Shown here: positions 35,584 to 43,741 of the stretch, one piece after another
Position numbering within the stretch: the stretch's first letter is position 1
Layout of the letters: the number at the start of each line of letters is the position of its first letter
Assembly: GCF_001083795.1 (NCBI RefSeq)
Contig: NZ_LAVK01000018.1
Span: 1-44,464, forward strand
Direction: 5' to 3'
DNA from: Streptomyces sp. SBT349
GTDB taxonomy: Bacteria; Actinomycetota; Actinomycetes; Streptomycetales; Streptomycetaceae
Length of the DNA: 44,464 nucleotides
Translations under genes and position numbers: made by a program
The notes under the pieces: model-generated
The model's input: only the letters and a program-made list of their open reading frames with translations
What the model was told of the DNA's origin: nothing
Database searches by the model: none

Positions 35584-36420
35584 TCAGGCTCCCACGCGGA
35601 AGCGGGCGAAGCGCTTCAGCGTGACGCCGGCCTCGGTGAGCACCTTCTGCACGGTCTTCTTGTTGTCCTTGGCGAAGGGCTGGTCGAGAAGGACGTTCTC
35701 CTTGTAGAAGCCGGTGACCCGGCCCTCCACGATCCTGGAGAGCGCGGCCTCCGGCTTGCCCTCCTCGCGCGCGGTCGCCTCGGCGATACGGCGCTCGCTC
35801 TCCACCACGTCGGCCGGGACGTCCTCACGGGTGAGGAACTTCGGCGCGAACGCCGCGATGTGCTGCGCCACGTCCTTGGCCACCGTCGCGTTCTCCTCGG
35901 CCAGCTCCACCAGAACGCCGACCTGCGGAGGCAGGTCGGGGCTCGTGCGGTGCAGGTAGGAGGCCACGAAGGCACCGGAGTAGTGGGCGTAGCGGTCCAG
36001 GACGATCTTCTCGCCCAGGCTCGCGTTGGCCTCGTCCACGTAGTCCTTCACGGACTTGCCGGGCTGGATCTCCGAGGCCAGCAACGCGGCGAGGTCGCCG
36101 GGCGCGGTCGCGAAGACGTGGTCGGCGATGGTCTGGGCGACCGCCTGGAACGTGTCGCCCTTGGCCACGAAGTCCGTCTCGCACTTCAGCTCGACCAGCG
36201 CGCCCGAGGCACGGTCGTCGGCGATCAGCGAGATGACGGCGCCGTTCTCCGCGGTGCGGCTCTCCCGCTTGGCCACGCCCTTCTGGCCCTTGACGCGGAG
36301 AAGCTCGACGGCCTTGCCCACGTCCCCCTCGGACTCGTCGAGCGCCTTCTTGCAGTCCATCATGCCGGCGCCGGTCAGCTCCCTGAGCTTCTTGACGTCG
36401 GCGGCGGTGAAGTTCGCCAT
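35584..36420 (-). CDS. tsf: elongation factor Ts
   Basis: Nucleotide exchange factor for EF-Tu (278 residues). The N-terminal UBA-like domain [17 protein letters not shown], with [17 protein letters not shown], is classic. [15 protein letters not shown] is the conserved TDFV contact with EF-Tu. The C-terminal dimer region ends [22 protein letters not shown] 36420 has GAAGAGA upstream. It follows rpsB by 46 bases, the near-universal bacterial pairing, and is followed by a hairpin. Confidence 0.97.
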   Translation of the reverse strand: MANFTAADVKKLRELTGAGMMDCKKALDESEGDVGKAVELLRVKGQKGVAKRESRTAENGAVISLIADDRASGALVELKCETDFVAKGDTFQAVAQTIADHVFATAPGDLAALLASEIQPGKSVKDYVDEANASLGEKIVLDRYAHYSGAFVASYLHRTSPDLPPQVGVLVELAEENATVAKDVAQHIAAFAPKFLTREDVPADVVESERRIAEATAREEGKPEAALSRIVEGRVTGFYKENVLLDQPFAKDNKKTVQKVLTEAGVTLKRFARFRVGA

Positions 36421-36466
36421 GGTTACGTGATTCTCTTCCGGATGTCGTCGTTCGGGGACGGCTGGC

Positions 36467-37453
36467 TCAGCTCTGCTCGGCGGGCGTCTCGGCGGCAGGC
36501 GCGGCCGGGACCTCGGCGGCGGGGGCCTCGGCAGCGGGAGCTTCGGCGGGCGCCTCGGCGGGAGCTTCGGCGGCGGGGGTCTCGGCAGCAGGCGCCTCGG
36601 CGGGGGCTTCGGCGGCGGGCGCCTCGGCGGCGGGGGCCTGGGGCTCCTGCTCCTCGGCGGGCTTCTCCTCGGCCTTGGCCTCCGCGCCCTGGAGCAGCTC
36701 GCGCTCCCACTCCGGCAGCGGCTCGCCGGCCGGCTTCTCGCCGCCCTTGGCCTCGGCGGCACCGGAGCGGGCGATGAGGCCCTCGGCGACGCCGTCGGCG
36801 ATCACGCGGGTGAGCAGCGTGACCGAGCGGATCGCGTCGTCGTTGCCCGGGATCTTGTAGTCGACCTCGTCCGGGTCGCAGTTGGTGTCGAGGATCGCGA
36901 CGACCGGGATGTTGAGCTTGCGGGCCTCGCCGACGGCGATGTGCTCCTTCTTGGTGTCCACGATCCAGACGGCGCTCGGCACCTTCTGCATGTCGCGGAT
37001 ACCGCCCAGGGTCTTCTCCAGCTTGGCCTTCTCGCGGGAGAGGACGAGCAGCTCCTTCTTCGTGAGGCCCGAGGCCGCCACGTCGTCGAAGTCGATCTGC
37101 TCCAGCTCCTTGAGACGCTGGAGCCTCTTGTGCACCGTCGAGAAGTTGGTGAGCATGCCGCCGAGCCAGCGCTGGTTGACATAGGGCATGCCGACCCGGG
37201 CCGCCTGCTCGGCGATGGCCTGCTGAGCCTGCTTCTTGGTGCCGACGAACATGACGGTCCCGCCGTGCGCGACGGTCTCCCTGACGAACTCGTAGGCGCG
37301 GTCGATGTACGACAGCGACTGGAGCAGGTCGATGATGTAGATGCCATTGCGCTCGGTGAAGATGAACCGCTTCATCTTCGGGTTCCAGCGGCGGGTCTGG
37401 TGCCCGAAGTGGACACCGCTCTCCAGCAGCTCCCGCATCGTGACGACGGCCAT
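36467..37453 (-). CDS. rpsB: 30S ribosomal protein S2 with long Ala/Pro/Glu tail
   Basis: Ribosomal protein S2 (328 residues). The core, about residues 1-255, has [45 protein letters not shown] and [17 protein letters not shown]2 is usually 240-260 residues; here about 70 more follow, almost only Ala, Pro and Glu in short units such as AAEAPAEAP and AAETPA. Such a tail is low-complexity and likely disordered; streptomycete S2 proteins often carry one, but its length varies. ATG 37453 follows AAGGAG. First gene of rpsB-tsf. The leader carries a 20-base inverted repeat at 37631-37650. Confidence 0.96.
   Translation of the reverse strand: MAVVTMRELLESGVHFGHQTRRWNPKMKRFIFTERNGIYIIDLLQSLSYIDRAYEFVRETVAHGGTVMFVGTKKQAQQAIAEQAARVGMPYVNQRWLGGMLTNFSTVHKRLQRLKELEQIDFDDVAASGLTKKELLVLSREKAKLEKTLGGIRDMQKVPSAVWIVDTKKEHIAVGEARKLNIPVVAILDTNCDPDEVDYKIPGNDDAIRSVTLLTRVIADGVAEGLIARSGAAEAKGGEKPAGEPLPEWERELLQGAEAKAEEKPAEEQEPQAPAAEAPAAEAPAEAPAAETPAAEAPAEAPAEAPAAEAPAAEVPAAPAAETPAEQS
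36476..36660. repeat. degenerate short tandem repeats coding the S2 tail
   Basis: Units of the type GGCGGGGGCCTCGGC / GGGAGCTTCGGC recur about a dozen times, encoding Ala-Pro-Ala-Glu blocks of the S2 C-terminus. Such repeats can expand or contract by slippage. Confidence 0.6.
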
Positions 37454-37630
37454 GGCCGTTCTCCTTGTGACGCTCGGTTGTCGGCGCCGCCCGGCTGGCC
37501 GGCGCCCCTGACACCCCTGCGCGCCCGCTGAGGAACCGCCTGGGATCAGGCCGCTCCGCAGACCGAGAGACGCGGCCACCGAAACGCCACGGCCGGACCG
37601 GAAGCGCCGAAGTGGCGGGGCATGCGAGGT

Positions 37631-37650
37631 CGATCCGGGACCCCGGATCG
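37631..37650. repeat. inverted repeat in the rpsB leader
   Basis: CGATCCGGG-AC-CCCGGATCG, perfect 9-base arms with a 2-base centre, about 180 bases upstream of rpsB. It could be an operator or, in RNA, a hairpin with a distorted loop. S2 controls its own mRNA in several bacteria, so a leader role is possible but unproven. Confidence 0.5.
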
Positions 37651-37723
37651 CCACCAGAAGTGTACGGGACCGGAACATCCCCGGGCGACAGGTCATCGTC
37701 CGCCTCCCGGGGGGGTGACGGAG

Positions 37724-37760
37724 TTATCCACAACGCCTTGGTTGTCCACCAAGATCCACA
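37724..37760. promoter_or_regulatory. cluster of DnaA-box-like sequences
   Basis: TTATCCACA (37724-37732) is a perfect consensus DnaA box. TTGTCCACC (37742-37750) differs at one base from the Streptomyces box TTGTCCACA, and AGATCCACA (37752-37760) at two or three. The second sits in a small hairpin, CTTGGT / ACCAAG (37737-37753). A DnaA-binding or titration site is possible. Confidence 0.5.
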
Positions 37761-37804
37761 TCCGTCCGGCGGTTGCCGCCACAGTGGGTGATCGGAGGTG
37801 ACGC

Positions 37805-38194
37805 GTGGTGAACAGACGTGGATGGCTCGGCCGCTACGGGGAGGACCTGGCGGTCCGAAGGCTTCGCGAGACGGGAATGACGGTCCTCGAGCGCAACTGG
37901 CGCTGCCGGGACGGGGAGATCGACATCGTGGCGCAGGATCCGCCGCGCGCGGGTGGCGCGCTGGTGGTGTGCGAGGTGAAGACCCGCAGGGGCGGCGCGT
38001 TCCAGCATCCGATGGAGGCGGTCACGCCACGGAAGATGGCGCGGCTCCGGTGGCTGGCGCACCGGTGGATGAGCGAGCGATGGCTCGCGGTGCACGGCGT
38101 TCCGCCGCCGGGCGGCGTGCGCATCGACATGGTCGGGGTGCTGCTGCCCGGACGCGGAAGGCCCGAGGTCGAGCATGTGAAGGGGGTGGCGTGA
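37805..38194 (+). CDS. YraN family (UPF0102) nuclease-fold protein
   Basis: Small protein of 129 residues with a restriction-endonuclease-like fold. The conserved pattern is [17 protein letters not shown], then [15 protein letters not shown] and [10 protein letters not shown]; the Glu-Asp...Glu-Val-Lys residues match a PD-(D/E)XK active site. The role is not settled; neighbours comM and dprA suggest DNA processing or uptake of DNA. GTG 37805 follows GGAGG. Its stop overlaps the comM start in TGATG. First gene of yraN-comM-dprA. Confidence 0.93.
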   Translation: MVNRRGWLGRYGEDLAVRRLRETGMTVLERNWRCRDGEIDIVAQDPPRAGGALVVCEVKTRRGGAFQHPMEAVTPRKMARLRWLAHRWMSERWLAVHGVPPPGGVRIDMVGVLLPGRGRPEVEHVKGVA

Positions 38195-39804
38195 TGGCGT
38201 TCGCCCGCACCTGCGCGGTGGCGCTGATCGGCGTCGAGGGCCTGGTGGTCGAGGTCCAGGCCGATCTGGAGCCGGGGGTCGCCGCGTTCTCGCTGGTCGG
38301 CCTCGCGGACAAGTCGCTGAACGAGAGCCGGGACCGGGTCAGGGCCGCCGTGATCAACTCCGGTGCCCAGTGGCCGCAGAAGAAGCTGACCGTGGGGCTG
38401 AGCCCCGCGGCGGTGCCCAAGTGCGGCAGCGGCTTCGACCTCGCCGTGGCGTGCAGCGTGCTCGCCGCGGCGGAGCGGATCGACCCGCGCGTGATCGAGG
38501 ACGTGATGATGGTCGGCGAGCTGGGCCTGGACGGGCGGGTCCGCCCGGTCCGCGGGGTGCTGCCCGCGGTGCTCACGGCGGCCGACGCCGGGTACCGGCA
38601 GGTGGTGGTCCCCGAGCAGGCGGCGGCCGAGGCGGCGCTCGTCCCCGATGTCGCCGTGCTCGGGGTGCGCAGCCTGCGCCAGCTGATCGCGGTGCTGGCC
38701 GACGAGCCGGTGCCGGAGGAGCCCTCGCCGGACGAGGCGGGCGGCCCCGCCCCGGTCCTCGGCCCCGGCTGGGGATATCCACCGCCCGGCGGGCTGTTCC
38801 TGCCGTCCGGCGGGGAGCCGCCGCCCGACCTCGGTGAGGTCTCGGGCCAGCGCGTCGCCCGGCGCGCCCTCGAAGTGGCGGCGGCGGGCCGCCACCACCT
38901 GCTGCTCAAGGGGGCCCCGGGCGCGGGGAAGACCATGCTCGCCGAGCGGCTGCCGGGGCTTCTGCCGCCGCTCACGCGGCAGGAGGCCCTGGAGGTGACC
39001 GCGGTGCACTCGGTGGGCGGCTCGCTGCCCACCGGCCGCCCGCTGATCGACCGCCCCCCGTACTGCGCGCCGCACCACTCCGCCTCCATGGCCTCCCTGG
39101 TCGGTGGCGGCAGCGGGGTGCCGCGCCCCGGCGCGATCTCGCTGGCCCACCACGGCGTCCTCTTCCTGGACGAGGCGGCGGAGATGAGCAGCCAGGTGCT
39201 CGACGCGCTGCGGCAGCCGCTGGAGTCGGGGCACGTGGTGGTGGCCCGGTCCGCCGGGGTGGTCAGGATGCCCGCGCGGGTGCTCCTGGTCCTGGCCACC
39301 AACCCCTGTCCCTGCGGCCGCCACGGCTCGCCGAACGGGGACTGCGACTGCCTGCCCAGCACCGTCAGGCGGTACCGGGCCCGGCTCTCGGGCCCGCTGC
39401 TCGACCGGATCGACCTGCGGGTGCCGGTGGAGCCGGTGAGCCGCGCCGAGCTGGTGGCCACGGGGGGCGGCGAGTCGACGGCCGTGGTCGCGCGGCGCGT
39501 GCTGGCCGCGCGGGAGCGGGCCGCGGCCCGCCTCGCCGGCACGCCCTGGCGGACCAACGCCGAGGTGCCGGGACACGAACTGCGCAGCCGCTGGGCGCCG
39601 CTGCCCTGCGCGCTGGCCCGGGCGGAGCTCGACATGGACCGCGGGCTGCTCACCGCCCGTGGTCTGGACCGGGTGCTGCGGGTGGCCTGGACGGTGGCCG
39701 ACCTGGCCGGGCACGACCGTCCCACCGCGGAGGACGTCGACGCGGCCCTTGAGCTGCGCACCGGTGTGCGGCGCGGCGCCGGCGTCGCGGGCAGCCTGCC
39801 GTGA
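38194..39804 (+). CDS. comM: YifB/ComM family Mg-chelatase-like AAA+ ATPase
   Basis: AAA+ protein of 536 residues. ComM proteins act as hexameric helicases that promote branch migration during natural transformation. The N-terminal Lon-like domain contains VEVQADLEPGVAAFSLVGLAD and VGLSPAAVPKCGSGFDLAVA. Walker A is GAPGAGKTMLAERLPG, Walker B VLFLDEAAEM, and LATNPCPCGRHGSPNGDC holds the cysteine-rich motif typical of this group. It overlaps yraN by one base and dprA by four (GTGA), so the three genes are translationally linked. Family sure; competence as a function in this organism is inference. Confidence 0.93.
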   Translation: MAFARTCAVALIGVEGLVVEVQADLEPGVAAFSLVGLADKSLNESRDRVRAAVINSGAQWPQKKLTVGLSPAAVPKCGSGFDLAVACSVLAAAERIDPRVIEDVMMVGELGLDGRVRPVRGVLPAVLTAADAGYRQVVVPEQAAAEAALVPDVAVLGVRSLRQLIAVLADEPVPEEPSPDEAGGPAPVLGPGWGYPPPGGLFLPSGGEPPPDLGEVSGQRVARRALEVAAAGRHHLLLKGAPGAGKTMLAERLPGLLPPLTRQEALEVTAVHSVGGSLPTGRPLIDRPPYCAPHHSASMASLVGGGSGVPRPGAISLAHHGVLFLDEAAEMSSQVLDALRQPLESGHVVVARSAGVVRMPARVLLVLATNPCPCGRHGSPNGDCDCLPSTVRRYRARLSGPLLDRIDLRVPVEPVSRAELVATGGGESTAVVARRVLAARERAAARLAGTPWRTNAEVPGHELRSRWAPLPCALARAELDMDRGLLTARGLDRVLRVAWTVADLAGHDRPTAEDVDAALELRTGVRRGAGVAGSLP

Positions 39805-40982
39805 CGGGGCCCCGCGGCGCCGGGGAGCCGGAGGGGAGCCGGATGGCGCGGGCGGCGCTGGCCAGGATCGCCGAGCCGGGGGACCCGCTGACCGGGAGGT
39901 GGCTGACGGATCTGGGGCCCGAGGAGACCTGGCGGGCGATCCGCGAGGGCTCGGGGCGGCTGCCCGGCGCCTCGGCCGACCGCTGGGCGGGGCTGCGCTC
40001 GCGCGCCGGCCGGGCGGCACCGGCGCGCGACCTGGAACAGATGGCCCGCTCCGGCGGGCGCTTCGTCTGCCCGGCGGACCGCGAGTGGCCCACCCAGCTG
40101 AACGACCTGGGCCTCGCGCGGCCGATCGGCCTGTGGGTGCGCGGCACCTCCTCCCTGCGGCTGCTCGCGCTGCGGTCCGTCGCGCTGGTCGGGGCGCGGG
40201 CCTGCACGGACTACGGGGCCCATGTGGCGGCGGAGCTGGCCACCACGCTCGCCGGGCGCGGCTGGACGGTGGTCTCGGGCGCGGCCTACGGGATCGACGG
40301 CGCCGCGCACCGCGGCGCGCTGGCGGGCGGGGGGCCCACGGTGGGGGTGCTGGCGTGCGGGGTGGATGTCAGCTATCCGGCGGCCCACCGGGAGTTGCTG
40401 CGGTGCATCGCCGAGCGCGGCCTGCTGGTCGGCGAGCTGCCGCCCGGCGACCACCCCACGCGCGGCCGCTTCATCCAGCGGAACCGGGTGATCGCCGCAC
40501 TGACCCGCGGCACGGTGGTGGTCGAGGCGGCCGGGCGCAGCGGCTCGCTGATCACCGCCCGGCACGCGAGCCGGCTCGGCCGCCATCTGATGGCCGTGCC
40601 CGGCCCGGTCACCTCGGGTCTGTCCACCGGGGCGCACCGGCTGATCCGCGAGGAGGCGACGCTGGTCGGCGACGCGGGCGAAATCGTCGAGCTCGTCGGC
40701 GACATAGGAGAGCTGGCCGCCGACGAGTCGGGCCCGGCGGTGCCGCGCGACCTGCTGGCGCCGCAGACGGCCCGGGTGCTCGACGCGCTGCCCCCGGCCC
40801 GCGCCGTCCCCGTGGCCGAGGTGGCCGAGGGCGCGTGCACCGCCGTGGCGACGGCCGAGGCCAGGCTCCGGGAGCTGAACACCCTCGGCTTCGTCGAACG
40901 CATCGGTGACCGTTGGCAGTTGACCCGGGCCGGTCCCGCGCCCGGGCGGCGGACCGAGGACCGGCCCCGCATCGGCGCGTAA
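39801..40982 (+). CDS. dprA: DNA-processing protein DprA (Smf)
   Basis: Loads RecA on incoming single-stranded DNA in natural transformation (393 residues). The Rossmann-like core has [50 protein letters not shown] and [20 protein letters not shown], then [15 protein letters not shown] and VPGPV. The N-terminal helical part (about 1-90) and a C-terminal winged-helix domain ([24 protein letters not shown]) are both present, so it looks intact. GTG 39801 overlaps the comM stop. It is followed after 152 bases by whiG on the same strand. Confidence 0.94.
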   Translation: MTGPRGAGEPEGSRMARAALARIAEPGDPLTGRWLTDLGPEETWRAIREGSGRLPGASADRWAGLRSRAGRAAPARDLEQMARSGGRFVCPADREWPTQLNDLGLARPIGLWVRGTSSLRLLALRSVALVGARACTDYGAHVAAELATTLAGRGWTVVSGAAYGIDGAAHRGALAGGGPTVGVLACGVDVSYPAAHRELLRCIAERGLLVGELPPGDHPTRGRFIQRNRVIAALTRGTVVVEAAGRSGSLITARHASRLGRHLMAVPGPVTSGLSTGAHRLIREEATLVGDAGEIVELVGDIGELAADESGPAVPRDLLAPQTARVLDALPPARAVPVAEVAEGACTAVATAEARLRELNTLGFVERIGDRWQLTRAGPAPGRRTEDRPRIGA

Positions 40983-41010
40983 CCCCACGGTGCACGCAGC
41001 GGAACGTATC

Positions 41011-41040
41011 TGCGCATGCCCGGCGACCGGCACATGCGCA
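41011..41040. repeat. inverted repeat between dprA and whiG
   Basis: TGCGCATG (41011-41018) and CATGCGCA (41033-41040) pair perfectly across a 14-base centre, 28 bases after the dprA stop. It could end the dprA transcript or be an operator at the whiG promoter. Confidence 0.5.
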
Positions 41041-41049
41041 AAGCGACCC

Positions 41050-41064
41050 CGTAGTCACGCTACG
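41050..41064. promoter_or_regulatory. short palindrome and possible -10 box of whiG
   Basis: CGTAG-TCACG-CTACG is a 5-base-arm inverted repeat. TACGCT at 41061-41066 resembles a streptomycete -10 box, 69 bases before whiG. I found no good -35. BldD is known to repress whiG in S. coelicolor, and the TCAC bases would fit half of its site, but this match is loose. Confidence 0.35.
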
Positions 41065-41134
41065 CTCACAGAGTTCCGCCGGTACTTCTCAGACCCCCCA
41101 CCCGTACCCCTTGCAGATCGGCTCGAGACACCGC

Positions 41135-41977
41135 ATGGCACAGCACTCCTTGGGGCCTCAGCACGCGGCTCCGGCAGCGCCGGCCGCGGCGGAGGGCAAC
41201 GCTCCTTCCGCCCCGGCCACCGCGCTCGACGAGCTGTGGCGCGCCTACAAGTCCACCGGCGACGAGCGACTGCGGGAGCAGCTGATCCTCCACTACTCCC
41301 CACTGGTGAAATACGTGGCCGGCCGGGTCAGCGTGGGGCTTCCTCCCAATGTGGAGCAGGCCGACTTCGTCTCCTCCGGGGTGTTCGGACTCATCGACGC
41401 CATCGAGAAGTTCGACCCCGACCGCTCCATCAAGTTCGAGACGTACGCCATCACCCGCATCCGCGGCGCCATGATCGACGAGCTGCGGGCGCTGGACTGG
41501 ATCCCCCGGTCCGTGCGGCAGAAGGCGCGGGCGATCGAGCGCGCCTACGCCACCCTGGAGGCGTCGTTGCGGCGCACCCCCTCGGAGTCCGAGGTCGCCT
41601 CGGAGATGGGCGTCACCCTCGACGAACTGCACGCGGTCTTCAGCCAGTTGTCCCTGGCGAACGTGGTGGCCCTGGAGGAGCTGCTGCACGCCGGCGGGGA
41701 GGGCGGCGACCGGCTGAGCCTGATGGACACCCTGGAGGACACCGCCGCGGACAACCCCGTGGAGGTGGCCGAGGACCGCGAGCTGCGCCGCCTGCTGGCC
41801 CGCGCCGTCAACACGCTGCCCGAGCGGGAGAAGACCGTAGTGACGCTGTACTACTACGAAGGGCTGACGCTGGCCGAGATCGGCGAGGTGCTCGGCGTGA
41901 CCGAGAGCCGGGTCAGCCAGATCCACACCAAGTCCGTGCTCCAGCTGCGCGCCAAGCTCGCCGACGTCACGGGCTAG
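41135..41977 (+). CDS. whiG: RNA polymerase sigma factor WhiG
   Basis: FliA-like sigma factor (280 residues) that starts the aerial-hypha-to-spore programme in Streptomyces. Region 2 reads [39 protein letters not shown] and [20 protein letters not shown], then [12 protein letters not shown]. Region 3 is [19 protein letters not shown]. Region 4 is [19 protein letters not shown] with [17 protein letters not shown]. No flagellar genes are near, and the sequence has the WhiG form of FliA proteins. ATG 41135 (MAQHSLGPQ) has only a weak ribosome site. In S. coelicolor the anti-sigma RsiG with cyclic-di-GMP holds WhiG inactive; that gene is not here. Downstream lies tetR, 64 bases on. Confidence 0.95.
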   Translation: MAQHSLGPQHAAPAAPAAAEGNAPSAPATALDELWRAYKSTGDERLREQLILHYSPLVKYVAGRVSVGLPPNVEQADFVSSGVFGLIDAIEKFDPDRSIKFETYAITRIRGAMIDELRALDWIPRSVRQKARAIERAYATLEASLRRTPSESEVASEMGVTLDELHAVFSQLSLANVVALEELLHAGGEGGDRLSLMDTLEDTAADNPVEVAEDRELRRLLARAVNTLPEREKTVVTLYYYEGLTLAEIGEVLGVTESRVSQIHTKSVLQLRAKLADVTG

Positions 41978-43286
41978 GGTGTGCGCGCCCCTCGCGGGTG
42001 AACCCGCTGGCGGCCCGCGTGCCACGCTCTACAGTGAAGGCGTGCCCAGGATTCGAGCGGCCACCGTGGCCGAGCACCGCAGAATGCAGCGCGGCGCACT
42101 GCTGGACGCCGCGAGGTCGCTGCTGACGGAGGGCGGCGTGCAGGCGCTCACCTTCCCCGCGCTGGCCGAGCGCACCGGGCTCGCCCGTTCCTCGGTCTAC
42201 GAGTACTTCAGATCCCGCGCCGCCCTGGTCGAGGAGCTGTGCGCCGTCGACCTGCCGCTGTGGGCGGCCGAGGTGGCGGGCGCCATGGACGCGGCCGAGA
42301 CCCCTCGGGCGAAGGTCGAGGCGTATGTACGGACCCAGCTCGCCCTGGCGTCGGACGAGCGCCACCGGGCGGTCATGGCCTTCTCCGCGGGGGAGCTGGA
42401 CGAGGCCGCCCGCGAACGGGTGCGCGCCGCGCACGGCGGGCTGATGGACATGGTGGTCGACGTGCTCGCGGAGCTCGGCCATGCGGAGCCGCGGGTCGTG
42501 GCCGCGCTGCTTCAGGGCGTCGTGGACGCGGCCGTCCGCTGCGCCGCCTCCCCCCTGCCCTGGTCCGCCGACGTGATCGCCGACCTCGCGGTCCACACCG
42601 CCCTGGACGGCGTCGCCTGTCTCCCCGGGAACGGGCTCGCCGTCCCCGGGGACGGGCACGCCGGTGGTCGGCAGCAGCCGGGAGGGTCCGCCGCGTAGCA
42701 GCCGCGCGGGGAGCAGCGAGAGCGGGTCGAGATAGGTCTCGCCGCGCAGCAGTCCCCAGTGCAGGCAGGGCCCGGGGCAGTGGAAGGGCCCCGCGGCCAG
42801 CTCGCCGACGACCGCGCCCGCCGCCACCCGGTCCCCCACCGCGACCGACGGCAGCACCGGCTCATAGGTGACGCGCGGCGGCGGGGAGCCGTCCCCCGGG
42901 CCGGCGAGTTCGATGGTGACCACCTCGCGCCCGGCCACCTGGCCCGCGAAGGTCACCCGGCCCGTGACCGCCGAGCGCACCGGCGCCCCCGCGTCCGTGG
43001 CCAGGTCCACGCCCCGGTGCCCCGCCGCCCAGGGCTCGGGCGGCGGCTCGAACGCGCGGGCCACCAGCGGCCGGGAGGCCCCGCCCGCCCCCGGCACGGG
43101 CCAGGCGGCGCCCACGTCGGCCGGAGCGGGGACGGCCACCGCGGGCGGCCCGTCCGGGCCGGAGCGGTCAGCGGGACGAGAGGAGTCCCGAGCGGAGTCC
43201 GGGGAACCGGAGAGGCCGAGGGGAACGGTGATCAAGATCACGGAGAGCAAGGCAGACACAACCGTCATACCGGCAGGGTGGCCCAT
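41967..43286 (-). CDS. M23 family metallopeptidase with antisense read-through tail
   Basis: Exported cell-wall peptidase candidate. The N-terminal hydrophobic stretch [21 protein letters not shown] is a signal peptide or anchor, and a Pro-rich linker follows. The M23/LytM domain (about residues 75-205) has [19 protein letters not shown], with the first zinc His and Asp, and [20 protein letters not shown], with the HxH-type end altered to L-H-W. Homologous regions normally end soon after [16 protein letters not shown] (about residue 215), but no in-frame stop occurs until 41967. The frame then runs antisense through the whole tetR gene and adds about 220 residues with no protein-like pattern. 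Either the stop was lost or one base is wrong. ATG 43286 follows AGGGGG. The conserved part is 42640-43286. Confidence 0.7.
   Translation of the reverse strand: MGHPAGMTVVSALLSVILITVPLGLSGSPDSARDSSRPADRSGPDGPPAVAVPAPADVGAAWPVPGAGGASRPLVARAFEPPPEPWAAGHRGVDLATDAGAPVRSAVTGRVTFAGQVAGREVVTIELAGPGDGSPPPRVTYEPVLPSVAVGDRVAAGAVVGELAAGPFHCPGPCLHWGLLRGETYLDPLSLLPARLLRGGPSRLLPTTGVPVPGDGEPVPGETGDAVQGGVDREVGDHVGGPGQGGGGAADGRVHDALKQRGHDPRLRMAELREHVDHHVHQPAVRGAHPFAGGLVQLPRGEGHDRPVALVRRQGELGPYIRLDLRPRGLGRVHGARHLGRPQRQVDGAQLLDQGGAGSEVLVDRGTGEPGALGQRGEGERLHAALRQQRPRGVQQCAALHSAVLGHGGRSNPGHAFTVERGTRAASGFTREGRAHPSP
42042..42698 (+). CDS. TetR-family transcriptional regulator
   Basis: DNA-binding repressor candidate of 218 residues. 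The N-terminal helix-turn-helix (about 15-60) reads [20 protein letters not shown], then [19 protein letters not shown] and [11 protein letters not shown], a textbook TetR domain. The C-terminal ligand-binding helices have no close match I recognise. GTG 42042 follows GAAGG, 64 bases after whiG on the same strand, so it may be co-transcribed with whiG. The M23 frame lies antisense over all of it. Good TetR sequence pattern shows that this strand is the coding one here. Target unknown. Confidence 0.85.
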   Translation: MPRIRAATVAEHRRMQRGALLDAARSLLTEGGVQALTFPALAERTGLARSSVYEYFRSRAALVEELCAVDLPLWAAEVAGAMDAAETPRAKVEAYVRTQLALASDERHRAVMAFSAGELDEAARERVRAAHGGLMDMVVDVLAELGHAEPRVVAALLQGVVDAAVRCAASPLPWSADVIADLAVHTALDGVACLPGNGLAVPGDGHAGGRQQPGGSAA

Positions 43287-43318
43287 CGAGAGGCCCCCTG
43301 GCGGGCCGCGCCCGAATC

Positions 43319-43345
43319 TGTGGACAACTTCCGATCTGTGGACAG
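43319..43345. promoter_or_regulatory. pair of DnaA-box-like repeats
   Basis: TGTGGACAA (43319-43327; TTGTCCACA on the other strand, the Streptomyces DnaA box) and TGTGGACAG (43337-43345) form an 18-base-period direct repeat, each preceded by ATC. They lie between the DUF2469 gene and the M23 gene. A 10-base palindrome CCCGATCGGG follows at 43354-43363. Confidence 0.5.
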
Positions 43346-43376
43346 ACTCGCCCCCCGATCGGGTGAAAGAAGTCGA

Positions 43377-43712
43377 TCAACCGTTCTGTCCGCCGCCGAA
43401 GCCGGAGTCCTCGGGGAGGTCGAGTTCGCTGCGGTTCAGCTCCTCGATGTTCACGTCCTTGAACGTCAGCACCCGCACCTGCTTGACGAACCGCGCCGGC
43501 CTGTACATGTCCCACACCCAGGCATCAGCCATGGAGACCTCGAAGAACACCTCCCCCTGCACCGAGTGCACCTGCATCTCATAGTCATTGGTGAGGTAGA
43601 AGCGCCGCTCGGTCTCGATCACATACGTGAAGAGGCCGACCACATCCCGGTACTCCCGGTAGAGCTTGAGCTCCATCTCGGTCTCGTACTTTTCGAGGTC
43701 TTCGGCACTCAT
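43377..43712 (-). CDS. DUF2469 domain-containing protein
   Basis: A 111-residue soluble protein found throughout actinobacteria, of unknown function. The conserved blocks are LEKYETEMELKLYREYRDVV, LFTYVIETERRFYLTNDYEM and WVWDMYRPARFVKQVRVLTF, and it ends DVNIEELNRSELDLPED. It has the family length. ATG 43712 (MSAEDLEKYE) follows AAGGGGA; a start 33 bases upstream is unlikely. It lies 29 bases after the signal peptidase gene, on the same strand. The same pairing (lepB near DUF2469) occurs in Mycobacterium tuberculosis (Rv2903c to Rv2901c). Confidence 0.92.
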   Translation of the reverse strand: MSAEDLEKYETEMELKLYREYRDVVGLFTYVIETERRFYLTNDYEMQVHSVQGEVFFEVSMADAWVWDMYRPARFVKQVRVLTFKDVNIEELNRSELDLPEDSGFGGGQNG

Positions 43713-43741
43713 GGCGTGATCCCCTTCAGCCGTGCGTCCCC

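Larger units (their letters stand above)
37454..37804. other. 351-base divergent region between rpsB and yraN
   Basis: No gene seen. It holds the rpsB leader with the inverted repeat at 37631-37650, and a TACACT (minus strand, 37662-37667) that could be a -10 box. Toward yraN there is a group of DnaA-box-like sequences (37724-37760) and a ribosome site GGAGG before GTG 37805. It is also one of the two proposed inversion junctions. Confidence 0.5.

Noticed and set aside
37834..41033. Long minus-strand open frames opposite comM and dprA
   Set aside because: They read as low-complexity Arg/Pro/Ser sequence, while the plus strand carries intact Walker and Rossmann motifs.
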